Assembly (NCBI GenBank): GCA_036365515.1
Contig: CM070877.1
Span: forward strand, 57,837,475 to 57,901,474
Direction: 5' to 3'
Source of the DNA: Torymus aiolomorphi
Lineage: Eukaryota; Arthropoda; Insecta; Hymenoptera; Torymidae
Length of the DNA: 64,000 bases
In this document: one piece after another, positions 1 to 11,165 of the stretch
Layout: each line of letters begins with the position of its first letter
Numbering within the stretch: position 1 is the stretch's first letter
Position numbers and translations under genes: made by a program
Notes under the pieces: model-generated
The model's database searches: none
What the model saw: the letters and a program-made list of their open reading frames with translations, nothing else
What the model was told of the DNA's origin: nothing

Positions 1-1514
1 TGTTTCGGTATTTCCGCATAATCTTTTATTATGGGGGTCAACTACCCCTAAATCGTACTATAAAGCAATACAGATAAATAATACATTGAATGAACCCCCG
101 ATTTTGATAAAATTGTGATGTTATAGAGCATTGAATAGTAGGAGATAAGTATTTTTTTATCGGCGGATATGCACTCTAAGGGGGTGAAAACCATCCGCGA
201 AAGTCACCCTCAAATTCAACTTTTTTTTCAATATCTTCAGTTCTCTTCAACATTTTTCGATAAAACAAAATAGAAAAGAATTGTCACGAGAAACGCAACA
301 AAAGTATATAGGCTTCGATAGTAAGGGTTGCAACCCTTAAATTTAATAGGGGAAAAACTACATTTTATGAGCATTTTTTTCGTCTACAATTTTACAGAAC
401 TGTTACAAAAATATAAAGAAATGTTTTTCTAATACACAATGACAAAAGAAAGTTGACGTGTTTCGGTATTTCCGCATAATCTTTTATTATGGGGGTGAAC
501 TACCCCTAAATCGTACTATAAAGAAATACAGATAAATAATACATTGAATGAACCCCCGATTTTGATAAAATTGTGATGTTATAGAGCATTGAATAGTAGG
601 AGATAAGTATTTTTTTATCGGCGGATATGCACTCTAAGGGGGTGAAAACCATCCGCGAAAGTCACCCTCAAATTCAACTTTTTTTTCAATATCTTCAGTT
701 CTCTTCAACATTTTTCGATAAAACAAAATAGAAAAGAATTGTCACGAGAAACGCAACAAAAGTATATAGGCTTCGATAGTAAGGGTTGCAACCCTTAAAT
801 TTAATAGGGGAAAAACTACATTTTATGAGCATTTTTTTCGTCTACAATTTTACAGAACTGTTACAAAAATATAAAGAAATGTTTTTCTAATACACAATGA
901 CAAAAGAAAGTTGATGTGTTTCGGTATTTTCGCATAATCTTTTATTATGGGGGTGAACTACCCCTAAATCGTACTATAAAGCAATACAGATAAATAATAC
1001 ATTGAATGAACCCCCGATTTTGATAAAATTCTGATGTTATGGAGCATTGAAAAGTAGGAGATACGTATTTTTTTATCGGCGGATATGCACTCTAAGGGGG
1101 TGAAAACCATCCGCGAAAGTCACCCTCAAATTCAACTTTTTTTCAATATCTCCAGTTCTCTTCAACATTTTTCAATAAAACAAAATGGAAAAGAATTGTC
1201 ACAAGAAACGCAACAAAAGTATATAGGAGTCGATAGTAACGGTTGCAACCCTTAAATTTAATAGGGGAAAAACTACATTTTCTGAGCATTTTTTTCGTCT
1301 ACAATTTTATAGAACTGTTACAAAAATATAAAGAAATGTTTTTCTAATACACAATGACAAAAGAAAGTTGATGTGTTTCGGTATTTTCGCATAATCTTTT
1401 ATTATGGGGGTGAACTACCCCTAAATCGTACTATAAAGCAATACAGACAAATAATACATTGAATGAACCCCCAATTTTGATAAAATTGTGATGTTATAGA
1501 GCATTGAAAAGTAG
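1..1514 (+). repeat. 458-bp satellite, about 3.3 tandem copies
   Basis: The segment beginning TGTTTCGGTATTT recurs at 1, 459, 917 and 1374, giving a period of 457-458 bp. The fourth copy stops near 1514, where the sequence changes abruptly. Copies differ by a few point changes only, so the array is young or homogenised. Each unit carries a run of about nine T, the word GGGGGTGAACTACCCC and a conserved GGGTTGCAACCC palindrome. No open frame runs through it. The same unit returns in reverse orientation at 4832-5873, so the two arrays bracket the transposase pseudogene between them. The array may continue to the left of the window. Confidence 0.95.
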
Positions 1515-1543
1515 AGTATTTCATTTTTATTATTACTATAAAG

Positions 1544-1599
1544 GTAAGTCTAATAAATGAACACGTAAATTTCATAATTTAATTACAATTTTTTTTTAG
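1544..1599 (+). other. Possible short intron upstream of the transposase
   Basis: AAAG followed by GTAAGT at 1544 is a strong splice donor, and a T-run followed by TTTAG at 1590-1599 is a strong acceptor. Together they define a 56-bp intron of usual insect size. A second acceptor-like sequence (TTTTATAG) ends at 2499, just before the ATG at 2508. This would fit a spliced leader of the transposase, later split by the MITE. Inferred from splice consensus only. Confidence 0.3.
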
Positions 1600-1634
1600 A
1601 TGTTATTATTTGTTTAAATAGATTATACTTTTGT

Positions 1635-2426
1635 CCCGCACAAAAATGAATCTAATGGGCTACATATCGCCAAAGTATATATCATATATGGCAAATTATA
1701 ATCGCCACATGTGGCAAAATATGTTAGCAATAAACTGCCGTACTTCAGCTGCAAAATATCGCACATATACGGCCCATATATGGTATAAGCAAGAATGTAG
1801 AAATAATATTAAATTGTTCATATATTTAGCCAAATAAATTATAATTATGAGTAGTTGATAAAATTGATAGCATAATTAAAGTAAGAACTATAATATTTAT
1901 TTCAAAAATTTAATTTATTAGGTGAAAATATTTTATTTTTTAAAGATTATAATAACGTAACTTAAATTACATGCAGATTTTAATTGACGCTTTAGAGGTG
2001 ATAAAAAAGAATGAATAAAGTTCGAAACTTTGCTGATTCTATCACAAGCATAAATACAAACATAATAAATATATTTAAATTATATTCTAATAATTCTACC
2101 ACCTCGAATTAACTTCTGGGATTATATAAAATAATACTAGTTGAAAATAGCGATGGTGTCAGCTTGATGGTGTAATTGTTTTTAATTTTTAATTTTCATC
2201 TTTTGACCTGTCTTGATTGTTTGTAAGGGATGAAAATCTGTGATAATAGAATTATAAGCATAAATTTTCTAAACTTCCAATATTTAGATTTGGTTTTATA
2301 CTGTACCTGAATTGTTGTGCGGCAGAATATTGCTTATATACTTTACCACATGTGGCAATTATAATGTGCAATATATCGCAACTATATTTGGCAATATGTA
2401 GCCCATAAGAGTCATTTTTGCATTGG
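1635..2426. mobile_element. MITE-like element with ~110-bp terminal inverted repeats
   Basis: The first about 110 bp (1635-1745, starting CCCGCACAAAAATGA) match the reverse complement of 2316-2426 (ending TTTTTGCATTGGG) with scattered mismatches. Both arms contain ATGGGCTACAT and a CCACATGTGG palindrome. The total length of 792 bp and the lack of a coding region fit a non-autonomous DNA element. A clear target duplication is not visible. It lies directly upstream of the pogo-like pseudogene, and its right end is 82 bp before the likely start codon, so it may have separated the gene from its promoter. The short open frame inside the left arm is not credible as a gene. Confidence 0.75.
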
Positions 2427-2507
2427 GTACCTATAATTTTTTATTTAAAAATAGACTTTAAATTTAATTTTTTTATAAATAAACTAATTAATTTTATAGG
2501 ATTCAAC

Positions 2508-4208
2508 ATGAAAATAAATCCAATAAATGTGATTAATCTTCTTCTTACGGCTTTTCAATCTTTAAATATTGAGAAAAGTCAAGTTAATTTTAAAGAAATC
2601 GAGGTCGCAAATAAAATTGAAACGATTTTGTTAGATGCAATGAATGATTTTAATCAAGTCGAAATAATAACAGATGAAACGTTAGATTTCCAAGAACCAT
2701 TTAAAGATATAGAAGCTGAAACTGTTAAAGATGAAATCCTGCATCATTTTCCAGATCCTCCTTTTTCACCAACAAATGAATGTACTAAAGATGAAGAAGA
2801 TATATCATACGATTATAAATTAAAAGCAGTGGAATACTGGAGAAGCAGTAAAAAGAAAAACAATTTGAGTCTTGAATCAGTGCAACAAAAGTTTAAAATA
2901 GTAAATTCTATAAGGCAGTTGCGACGTTGGGCTCATGGGTTGAATAAAGGAGGGAAATATAGAGAGAAAATTTCTAGAATATGTCAATTCACATTGGAAA
3001 ATTTCGAAGCTGCAATTGAAGCGGGATTGGTCGTTCATGATTCAGACTTGCGTAAATGGGCATTACAAGCTCAAAAGCAGATAGGTTTTGAAGATATTAG
3101 ATTTAAAGCTTCAAAGCACTGGCTCAATCGTTTTAAGAAAATACACAGAATAGTATCAAGAAAAATTAATAAATTTGTAACCAGAAAAACTTTAGAAAGT
3201 GCTGCAGAGTTGGAAAAACGTGCAAATGAATTTGTAACTGATGTTAAACAATGTGCACAAGCGACAGGAATGGAAAATGTATACAACTCTGATCAAGATG
3301 GATTCCAATTAGAAATGCATTCTGGTAGAACATTAGCTACTGAAGAAGAAAAACAGGTGCAGTGTGTTGTACAATCAGTTTCGTCCACAACACATAGCTA
3401 TACTATACAAGCTTTAATATCAGATGATGGAGAATTACTTTCACCACTTTTTTTAGTTTTAAAAGAAAAAAGTGGCCAGTTTGGACCAATTGTTGAATCT
3501 AATTTATTTCGACCTACAAATATACATGTTGAAGCATCAAAATCTGGAAAACTGACTTCAGGTATTTATCAATATTTATTCATCGAAAGTAAACTTTTTA
3601 TGATGACACCCGCACAATATACAACAAGATTAAAAAATATAATTCTTTTCAGATCATATTAAAATTTGGTTACAAAAAATACATTTTTGTACAAAGTTGA
3701 TTCTAAAAGTATATTATTATTAGATTCTTGGAGTGGGCATTGCCCTAAAATAGTCGAAGAAGTTACACCTGTTAATAAAGAAGTAAATATAAAAAAAAGT
3801 CCTACAAGAACTACCGGAATAATTCAACCTTTAGACGTATTTGGCTTTCGCATTTGGAAAAATTGTGTTAGACATTTTTCAGACAAAGTAATTTTAATGG
3901 ATTATGATATAGAATTGCATAAACGTAATAATATTATTAAAATGCAATCTCTAGTCCACAACCAATTTTCATCCCCAAGGTATACAAATCTTATTAAATA
4001 TTCTTGGTACAAAAGTGGTTACCTTGACGTAAACTCTGGAAAATTTGAGAACTCTGTCGACTTCAGCTTTGGTGATTCTTGTAAAACGCATTGCGAGATT
4101 GAAAACTGCAATAATATTGCAATAGTTCGCTGTGCTTGGTGTAAAAAATCTTTATGCTTTAAACACTTTTTTGAAAACTACCATTATTGTTCATTATATA
4201 ACGAATGA
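2508..4208 (+). pseudogene. Pogo/Tigger-like DDD transposase, broken by a stop codon
   Basis: The reading frame runs from the ATG at 2508 (an upstream TTG at 2418 is in frame but less likely) and is interrupted by one in-frame TAA at 3660-3662. The N-terminal half carries a helix-turn-helix region and a CENP-B-type DNA-binding stretch (DLRKWALQAQ through KHWLNRFKK). The catalytic core shows three acidic positions of the pogo/Tc1-mariner fold: Asp262 in NSDQDGF, Asp406 in LLLDSWSGH and Asp443 in QPLDVFGFRIWK. The spacing of 36 between the last two suits pogo. The C-terminus has a cysteine/histidine cluster (CEIENCNN, RCAWCKKSLC, KHFF) resembling a small zinc finger. The stop falls where an unusual insert precedes the second Asp, so an unspliced intron there is an alternative to a nonsense mutation. 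No terminal repeats of its own are evident. Confidence 0.8.
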
Positions 4209-4379
4209 ATAAAACTAATTGTAAAACTTCATAAAAGTTATTGAAAATTTTTAAAATACTAGTATTTAAAATGTAACGTTCTACATCATTATAATAAACA
4301 TTTATCAGCTTATTTATTAGTTGATATAGCACTAACAACACCAAATTTTCCATTAGTATTATAAGAATTAATCGAATCC

Positions 4380-4831
4380 ATAAAACCCAAATCTATAAAC
4401 CCCAAATATAGATCTCAAACCAACAGTAGACAAACCCCAAGCCTATAAACCCACAAACATTGAATCCATTCCTAAATCAGTTTTGCATTTCTGAAATTGG
4501 ACTTTTATGCAATCGTGGTTTGTAGGCATGGGATATGTGCATAATGGTTTATGAGTTTGGGGTTCTTCGGCTAGTAGTATTGAGATTTATGGATTTCAGA
4601 TTTGTCGGTATGTGGATTTATTGGTTTGGGGTTCGTGATATTGTCAGATTGATATTTCTTGATCTGTGCGTTCGGGATTTTATGGGTTTGTGGATTTGGA
4701 TTTCGGGGTTTACGGTTTGAGGATTTGTGGGTTTGAGGCATGTGAGTTTGGAGTTTGTGGGTTTGTGGGTTTGTGGTTTCTGGGTTTGTGGATTGTGGGG
4801 TTTATGGATTTGTCATTTATGAGATTGGGGT
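4380..4831. repeat. GGGTTTRTG-type low-complexity repeat
   Basis: The left part (4380-4480) is rich in AAACCCMAA words and the right part (4520-4830) in the complementary GGGTTTGTGG and TTTGGGGTT words, so the block is loosely self-complementary. The irregular 7-10 bp period and lack of a stable frame argue against coding, although glycine/phenylalanine-rich open frames arise by chance. It joins directly to the inverted satellite array. Confidence 0.7.
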
Positions 4832-5873
4832 TTGTGGGTGACTTTCAGGGGTGGTTTTCGTTCCCTAGAAGTGAATATTAGTCGATAAAAAAATACTTAT
4901 CTCCTACTATTCAATGCTCTATAACATCACAATTTTATCAAAATCGGGGGTTCATTCAATGTATTATTTGTCTGTATTGCTTTATAGTACGATTTAGGGG
5001 TAGTTCACCCCCATAATAAAAGATTATGAGAAAATACGTAAACACGTCAACTTCCTTATGTCATTGTGTATTAGAAAAACATTTCTTTATATTTTTGTAA
5101 CAGTTCTGTAAAATTCTAGATGAAAAAAATGCTCAGAAAATGTAGTTTTTCTCCTATTAAATTTAAGGGTTGCAACCCTTACTATCGAAGCCTATATACT
5201 TTTGTTGCGTTTCTTGTGACAATTCTTTTCCATTTTGTTTTATTGAAAAATGTTGAAGAGAACTGAAGATATTGAAAAAAAAGTTGAATTTGAGGGTGAC
5301 TTTCGCGGGTGGTTTTCACCCCCTTAGAGTGCATATCCGCCAATAAAAAAAATACTTATCTCCTACTATTCAATGCTCTATAACATCACAATTTTATCAA
5401 AATCGAGGGTTCATTCAATGTATTATTTGTCTGTATTACTTTATAGTACGATTTAGGGGTAGTTCACCCCCATAATAAAAGATTATGCGGAAATACCGAA
5501 ACATGTCAACTTTCTTTTGTCATTGTGTCTTAGAAAAACATTTCTTTATATTTTTGTAACAGTTCTGTAAAATTCTAGACGAAAAAAATGCTCAGAAAAT
5601 GTAGTTTTTCCCCTATTAAATTTAAGGGTTGCAACCCTTACTGTTGAAGCCTATATACTTTTGTTGCGTTTCTTGTGACAATTCTTTTCCATTTTGTTTT
5701 ATTGAAAAATGTTGAAGAGAACTGAAGATATTGAAGAAAATGTGAACTTGAGGGTGTCTTTCGGGGGTGGTTTTCACCCCCTTAGAGTGCATATCCGCCG
5801 ATAAAAAAAAATACGTGTCTTTTATTTTTTGATGTACTATAACATATCTCAGTATTATTGAAATCGGGGGGGA
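4832..5873 (-). repeat. 458-bp satellite, about 2.2 copies, inverted
   Basis: This is the reverse complement of the satellite at 1-1514. For example the ATAACATCACAATTTTATC word is at 4921 and 5382, a period of about 460. The first part (4832-4880) is a diverged partial unit and the last part (5815-5873) decays into unrelated DNA. The inverted arrangement with 1-1514 puts roughly 3.3 kb, including the pogo-like pseudogene, inside a satellite palindrome. Confidence 0.93.
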
Positions 5874-5975
5874 CACCTGGGGTACTTTCCTTGTTAGTCA
5901 AATGGTATGTACACTAAATAGAACAATTATATATTATCAAATCTAAATTATTTTCATTATTATTATAAAAATTAA

Positions 5976-6530
5976 TTGCTAATTTATCCTGTAATAGACG
6001 GAGTCCTTGATTTATCAGTAGTTTCTAATGCTACAAGCACAGAATCAAAAGAAACTGTGAAAGATTTTGGTACGTTTAAGAATGTTTTCACTGTACCAAC
6101 TTTCAATGGTAAAAACAAAAAACAAAATAAAAATCTGGAGAACACCCCTCAGTTCCGGTTTCTACCAGAGATGACATGCTGAAAGTGTTCGAGAAGAAAG
6201 AAAATGAAAAAAAAATTAAAGGAGCAACAAATTTGGCAGAATAAGAAAGAAAAAGAAAAGATTAAAATGCTAAGAGAAAAAGAGAACAGCTTTAACAAAG
6301 ATTTCCAGGAGCGCAAGAAAAAATTGATCCAGGAGAAAAAGGAAATAAATTTAGAAATTAAAAATTTGAAGAAAATTTTGAAATCTAAAGATGAAAAGGA
6401 AAATAAAGGTGAAATATTTGATAAACAGAAAAATCTGTGTGCACGACTTGAAGAGATAAGAAGACTATTAGTAAACCACGAAATGGAAATTTTACGACAA
6501 AAAATAAAAATAGAGCAAGAAAAGCTATAA
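5976..6530 (+). pseudogene. Coiled-coil protein fragment, frameshifted remnant
   Basis: Two open frames follow each other. The first (5976-6182) reads VLDLSVVSNATSTESKE followed by FKNVFTVPTFNGKNKK. The second (6204-6530) is almost entirely charged, with long runs of Lys and Glu (EKEKIKMLREKEN, then EIKNLKKILKSKDEK), as in an extended coiled coil. A third frame joins the two parts (VSTRDDMLKVFEKKE near 6165-6210), so a small indel probably split one gene. It has no start context I trust and ends in TAA at 6528. I do not recognise the family. It could be the tail of a DNA-transposon accessory protein or a host gene fragment. Confidence 0.4.
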
Positions 6531-6664
6531 TAACGTTAAAAATTGTATTTTTGAAAAATGATTTCTGCTTTGAATATTTAGATTATAGGATATTATAGTT
6601 GAATATTTATGTTATAATATAGAAGAGTATTATGCATATTGTATGCATATAAAAATATATTTTG

Positions 6665-7018
6665 TTTACTGAAAGGTGCAGTTGAAAAAATTTTTCTTAA
6701 ACACCGTAGATCCTTTTGAGCAATTTTATTAATAAAGTACCGACGTTTCGGGAGTGTGATTTACTCCCCTTCTCAAGGCTAAGAAGCAAGAACACACAAA
6801 AACAAAATTTTAAAGTATTAAAAAATAACAGAAATTACAATTTGGACGTTTTAAAATATAACAAAACGAAATATTTCTTACCATTCTAAATTATAACAAT
6901 TTTTACAGTATAGCCCTTGCGCGGGCGTTACATGTCAAAAACATTTTCGCTAAACAGGGGTGATATTTTTTATTTTCTTAATTCGAAAAATTTTTTCAAC
7001 TGTACCTTCCAGTAAACA
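6665..7018. mobile_element. 354-bp element with 33-bp inverted ends and a PLE-type hairpin
   Basis: The left end (TTTACTGAAAGGTGCAGTTG at 6665) matches the reverse complement of the right end near 6987-7018 with two mismatches. Inside, at 6740-6778, lies the hairpin motif shared with Penelope-like elements elsewhere in the window: read on the minus strand, CCTTGAGAAG, a stem GGGAGT/ACTCCC, then GAAACGTCGG. No reverse transcriptase or endonuclease remains. It is best explained as a short derivative made of PLE terminal sequence. Confidence 0.6.
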
Positions 7019-7025
7019 TAATATT

Positions 7026-7575
7026 TGAGCGCAAGCAGCTCAAGAGGGCAACAACCTTTAAAATTATATTTTTTTCTAAATAAAATTATAAAAATTTACT
7101 AATATATCCTTATTTATTATTAGTTTATATTACCATTAAAGTAACAGACATTATATATAGATAAAATAACTAATATTGTATGTACAAACGCTATATATAA
7201 CATTGTCCACCTTTCGCTCCCATCGCTGTCCCATATACCTCCCAAGCCAAAAATATAGTCCAGCTTTCGCTTCCTGACACCCTCACATTAAACCTTTGTA
7301 TATTATTATTTATTAAAGATATCGTTCGGTTTTTTATACGAATTTCAAGAAAAAAGGCTATCTAATGTTTAACATAATTACTTTGCAGAAATTCGCGACA
7401 ATTGTTGAAAAAATCAAAGTTATATGCTTTGCCCTCTGAAATCTGTCCCGATTTCGGGTACTTTAACTTATTTTTGAAGAGACGGGCCTTTTTGGTCGGA
7501 TGAGCCTAGGATCAGCCCGCTTGAAGAAGACGCCATCTCTTTCGTTTTATCTTAAGATTGTCGGGACGACAATCT
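7026..7575. other. AT-rich spacer, no gene seen
   Basis: No coding frame, splice-bounded exon or clear repeat is visible. A more GC-rich stretch (7480-7575) just before the LTR candidate could be the tail of a retrotransposon pol gene, but no motif survives. Confidence 0.5.
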
Positions 7576-7778
7576 GAAAAGAGGGGAATAATGTTATGTA
7601 TTTGTCATCGAATATGAGAAGAACGAAAACGTTGCTAAGCGATTAGTTTGTTGTTCTCGACTCGATTTAGTTTTTCAGTTTAGTGATTCGAGACCTTGTT
7701 GATAACATGTTTTAATCTTTTGTGTTTATGATCTTGAATAAACTACATTCTTGTTCTTTATAAATAGTTGTTACAACA
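7576..7778 (+). mobile_element. Candidate polypurine tract and LTR (copia-like)
   Basis: A purine run (GAAAAGAGGGGAATA, 7576-7590) is followed by a 187-bp segment that begins TGTTATGT at 7592, contains an AATAAA signal (near 7737) and ends GTTACAACA at 7778. The TG...CA ends, the polypurine tract immediately upstream and the internal poly(A) signal are the layout of a 3' LTR. No partner LTR was found in the window and no pol motif remains upstream, so this is either a solo or a truncated element. The copia remnant starting near 8950 has different sequence before its primer site, so the two are probably not one element. Confidence 0.45.
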
Positions 7779-7854
7779 ATATAGTACTGTAAATAAAGTG
7801 ACTCATAATATTCTTCATTAAAAATATTGCTTATGTTGACTGCAACTTACTATC

Positions 7855-8894
7855 AACTGATGAGAATTTTTCCATTGGTCTTACAGTCTTATAAATTAAA
7901 TTAAAATAATGAATATTTATGGCAGTCAGATTGCCCTTGTTTATAATCACTCCCGCAGAATCTGAAATAAAAACTTAATTAAAACCTGGAAAAAAAAACT
8001 TTATTAGCAAAGGACTATCTGACTGCCCCCCACCATCAAATTGCCCAATTGTCCAACGTTTCGAGCCCGCTCCGACTCCTCCTCAGGGACTGAAATGAAA
8101 CCCGCGATACCTCCTTATATACCCATATACACCTCCTTATATACCCATACCCACTTATTTCCTCTTACCCCCATCACCATCCACCTTCCCCTCTCCAAAT
8201 TTCCATTCTCACTTAAATTAATAAAGAATGATAAATGTTACCTAATTTACTTGACTCTACCATTAAATTTACATTATTCCGATTCCTTAGAATGTGAATA
8301 CTTTCAAGGTTTCCCTCTTATATTTATTCTTAATCCCTTGTTCCAAAATATCCACACTCCCAAAATCAAAAGAATGCAAACTATTTAAACAATGTTCTTT
8401 TAAACCCGATGTAAAATTTGTACTACGTAAACTATATTGACGTTCATATATTCTCTTCTTCAAATATCTACCCGTTTGACCAATATAACATCCATTACAA
8501 TCCCTATAATTAATTTTATAAAGTACTCCCGATTTTAAACCTTTATCATCCTTGTCTTTACAATTACTAAATAACCTTTCTAAATTATTATCGTTTCTAA
8601 AGAAAACTTGAATCTTATATATTATGGGTATATAAGGAGGTGTATCGCGGATTTCATTTCAATCCCTGAGGAGGAGCCGGAGCGGGCTCGAAACGTTGGA
8701 CAATTGGGCAATTTGGTGGTGGGGGGCAGTCAGATAATCCTTTGCTAATAAAGTTTTTTTTTCAGGTTTTAATTAAGTTTTTATTTCAGATTCTGCGGGG
8801 GTGATTACAAACAAGGGCAATCTGACTGCCATAAATATTATTTTAATTTAATTTATAAGACTGTAAGACCGATGGAAAAATTCTCATCAGTTCA
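7855..8894 (-). mobile_element. Penelope-like element remnant with inverted terminal repeats
   Basis: The segments 7855-8126 and 8622-8894 are near-identical inverted copies of about 272 bp. Each holds the PLE hairpin motif (8054-8088 and 8664-8700: CCCTGAGGAG, a stem GAGYC/GGCTC, then GAAACGTTGG). Between them, on the minus strand, is a decayed GIY-YIG endonuclease. Inverted flanking repeats are a known arrangement for PLEs. The whole unit is just over 1 kb, so the reverse transcriptase has been lost. The right copy abuts the copia element and probably truncated the LTR of that element. Confidence 0.8.
8240..8620 (-). pseudogene. PLE GIY-YIG endonuclease fragment
   Basis: Translation of the minus strand gives LYKINYRDCNGCYIGQTG followed by RYLKKRIYERQ. 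This is the start of the GIY-YIG nuclease fold as found at the C-terminus of Penelope-like proteins, including the paired cysteines (CNGC) just before the YIG, the Gly/Gln-Thr turn and the conserved Arg helix. Downstream the frame is broken by stops and only weak similarity remains (SLKEHCLNSL-like stretch). The upstream reverse transcriptase is absent. Confidence 0.75.
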
Positions 8895-8949
8895 TAATAT
8901 ACTTTCCCATAACATCTCTACTTACTATTTCAAACAACCTTACACCTCT

Positions 8950-10690
8950 GATAATTAACATGATAGCAGTTCCGTGGTTGATTTGAAAGTCGCGATCATC
9001 CATCTATATGCCGCCGGGGAATCAACGGTTGAAGAAGAGTGGAAAAAAATTAAAAAAGGTTCGTTAAGGTTATGGGAACACGTGGCGATGAACTGCAAGA
9101 AGATTTGGAAGTAAAGCAAGAACTAGTTGGAGAAACTGAAGAGACGATTGAAGCAGAAAAATTAGATAAACGATTTGTGGTGATTGTGCAGAAAATCATA
9201 ACGTTAAATAAAGTGAGGAAAGTGTTTGAAGAAGACAAACGAAAAATTAGGCAAGTCGACATGGCGGACGAGTTCAAGATGACGCTACCGATTTTCGATG
9301 GGACAGATTACAGCACATGGAAAAAAGAATTTTCATATTTCTAAAATTGAAAAAATATAAAGTAGTTATACAAAGAGATAGAGTCAATGGAGATAATGAA
9401 GCCATGTGGAGTGGAAAAGATTTGAAAGCGATTAACTATATACATAGTGCTTTGTTGAATAGACAAATGGAATTAGTTAATGAAGAAACTACAAGTTTTG
9501 GAATAATTAAGAAATTAGATAAGGTATATTTGCGTGAGTCAATCGCATTACAAATTTGTGTTAGGAATAAATTGGAGAGAATAAGATTAAAAGATTATAC
9601 CGGAACAAGTGAATTTTATAGTGATATTGAAAAATGAATAATTGAATTGAAGAACGCCGGGACTGCGGTTAATGAATTCGAAAAATTAAAGTATGTGTTG
9701 AGAACACTACCAATAAAATCAAAGTATACGAAGATGTGTAAAGGATGAAAATCGAAATTCAAGGAATAAAGATGGAAATTCAAATTTAAAAGTGAAATGA
9801 AAAGGGACAGAACGTGTTTCAAATGTGGTAATCTCGGACACATGTAATTCGAATGCATGAACCAAAGCAATGCAGGAATTTCCTGGAGAGGCTCGAAGGA
9901 AGGGGGACAGCATAAGCGCGAGGAGGCGCACCCCATCAGCCCCAACAAAAGCGAGACGGCAGCAGGTCCCATAGCAGAGGTAGCGGCAGCTATCGAGGTC
10001 GAGGCGCAGGTCAACGTGGACGAGGTGACGGCGAACAACGTCAAGATCGTCAGTCCGCAGGCCAAGGCGCAATGACATTCGCAACCGAGGTAGTAAGCAG
10101 AGTAGGATATAATGTCGAGGTAAATAACTGTGAAGATCTATATTAGAATGAGTTTTGCTTAGCGGACGTTCAGATCACATTATAAATGATGATAAATATT
10201 TTGCAAACGTTAATAAATTAGAAAATCAGATAAATGTAAAAGTGAGAGATGGTAGAACATTAAAAGCAACTAGTGTAGGAAATATTAAAGCCAAATTTGT
10301 AACTAATTTTAATGAAACGGAAATAGAATTGAAAGATATATTTTTCGTAAAAGAAATGGATAGAAATTTAATGAGTTTTGGGAAAATCGCAGATAAAGTA
10401 AAAATCGTTTCAATTGGAAATACTTCAAAGATGTATACGAGAGAAAGTAATTTGATAGCAGTTACGAATAATGTAAATAACCTGTAGAAGATAAGTACCG
10501 TTTTTAAAAGTAAACAAAATTATGTAACCGAATATGTAAATAATGGTATGACGTTAAAGGAAAGATATCATAGAATGCTAGGACATGTAAATTTTAAGTA
10601 TTTGGATATATTGAGTCGAAATAATCTAGTCGAAGGACTACCGATAGATTTAGAGAGCGAGTATCTGAAATTAAAAAATATTATTTAACT
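8950..10690 (+). pseudogene. Ty1/copia retrotransposon: gag, protease and pre-integrase remnant
   Basis: Order seen: a primer-site-like GATAGCAGTTCCGTGG at 8962; gag split over two frames (9072-9344, then 9317-9637) with LPIFDGTDYSTWKKE and LKAINYIHSALLN, typical of copia gag (UBN2 family); a CCHC zinc knuckle near 9816-9860 (CFKCGNLGHM, then a stop); an Arg/Ala-rich stretch; a protease frame at 10155-10487 with SGRSDHIINDD where an active copia protease has an Asp-Ser-Gly triad, so the catalytic Asp is lost; and the GAG-pre-integrase motif (ERYHRMLGHVNFKYLDIL) at 10560-10620. The copy ends near 10690 before the integrase core. Several stops and frameshifts make it non-functional. Its 5' LTR is mostly missing, cut by the PLE remnant on its left. 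Confidence 0.88.
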
Positions 10691-11049
10691 TAGTCACAAA
10701 ACACAATTATGTAAACCAAGTGCAATTACAGAACTGAAGTCCTCAGAAAGTAAGAAAAAAGTGGTTAAAAAATTTTAAAAGTCTATTTATTTATAAAATA
10801 TTATTTTCGTTATTAAAATGATTGTTATTCGGTTTACAACAAATTTCTTTCCCTATGTTATAAAATTAAAAAGTGTTGTTGATTTTGTTTTGTACCTACC
10901 ACAAATAAAGAGTGACGATAAGAAATAGATTAATGTACAATGTGTGAACATGTGTTCGCCCGTGTGTGCGTGCGTACGTGGTGGGCATAAGTGCATACAA
11001 GTCGCTACACGCAATTTTTAAAGAATTAACTCAAAAGTATCTAGTTTTT
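10691..11049. other. AT-rich spacer, no gene seen
   Basis: No coding frame or repeat of note. A short run of alternating GTGTGTGCGTGCGTACGTG occurs near 10955-10980. Confidence 0.5.
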
Positions 11050-11165
11050 ACTAGTATCACAAACGCTCGTTATTGGGTTATTGGGTTATTGGGTTATTGG
11101 GTTATTGGTTATTGGGTTATTGGGTTATTGGTTGTGATACTAGTATCACAAACGCTCGTTATTGG
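11050..11165 (+). repeat. TTATTGGG minisatellite between 27-bp direct repeats
   Basis: About eight units of TTATTGG(G) run from 11070 to 11131. They are bounded by two exact copies of a 27-bp sequence (ACTAGTATCACAAACGCTCG plus TTATTGG) at 11050-11076 and 11139-11165. A 16-bp palindrome, GTGATACTAGTATCAC, covers 11134-11149. The layout suggests expansion by slippage or unequal exchange within a duplicated segment. Confidence 0.85.

Noticed and set aside
4535..4881. Gly/Phe-rich frames of 61 and 71 codons
   Set aside because: Low-complexity GGGTTTGTGG repeat.
8041..8388. 115-codon plus-strand frame
   Set aside because: Antisense of the PLE endonuclease and its terminal repeat.
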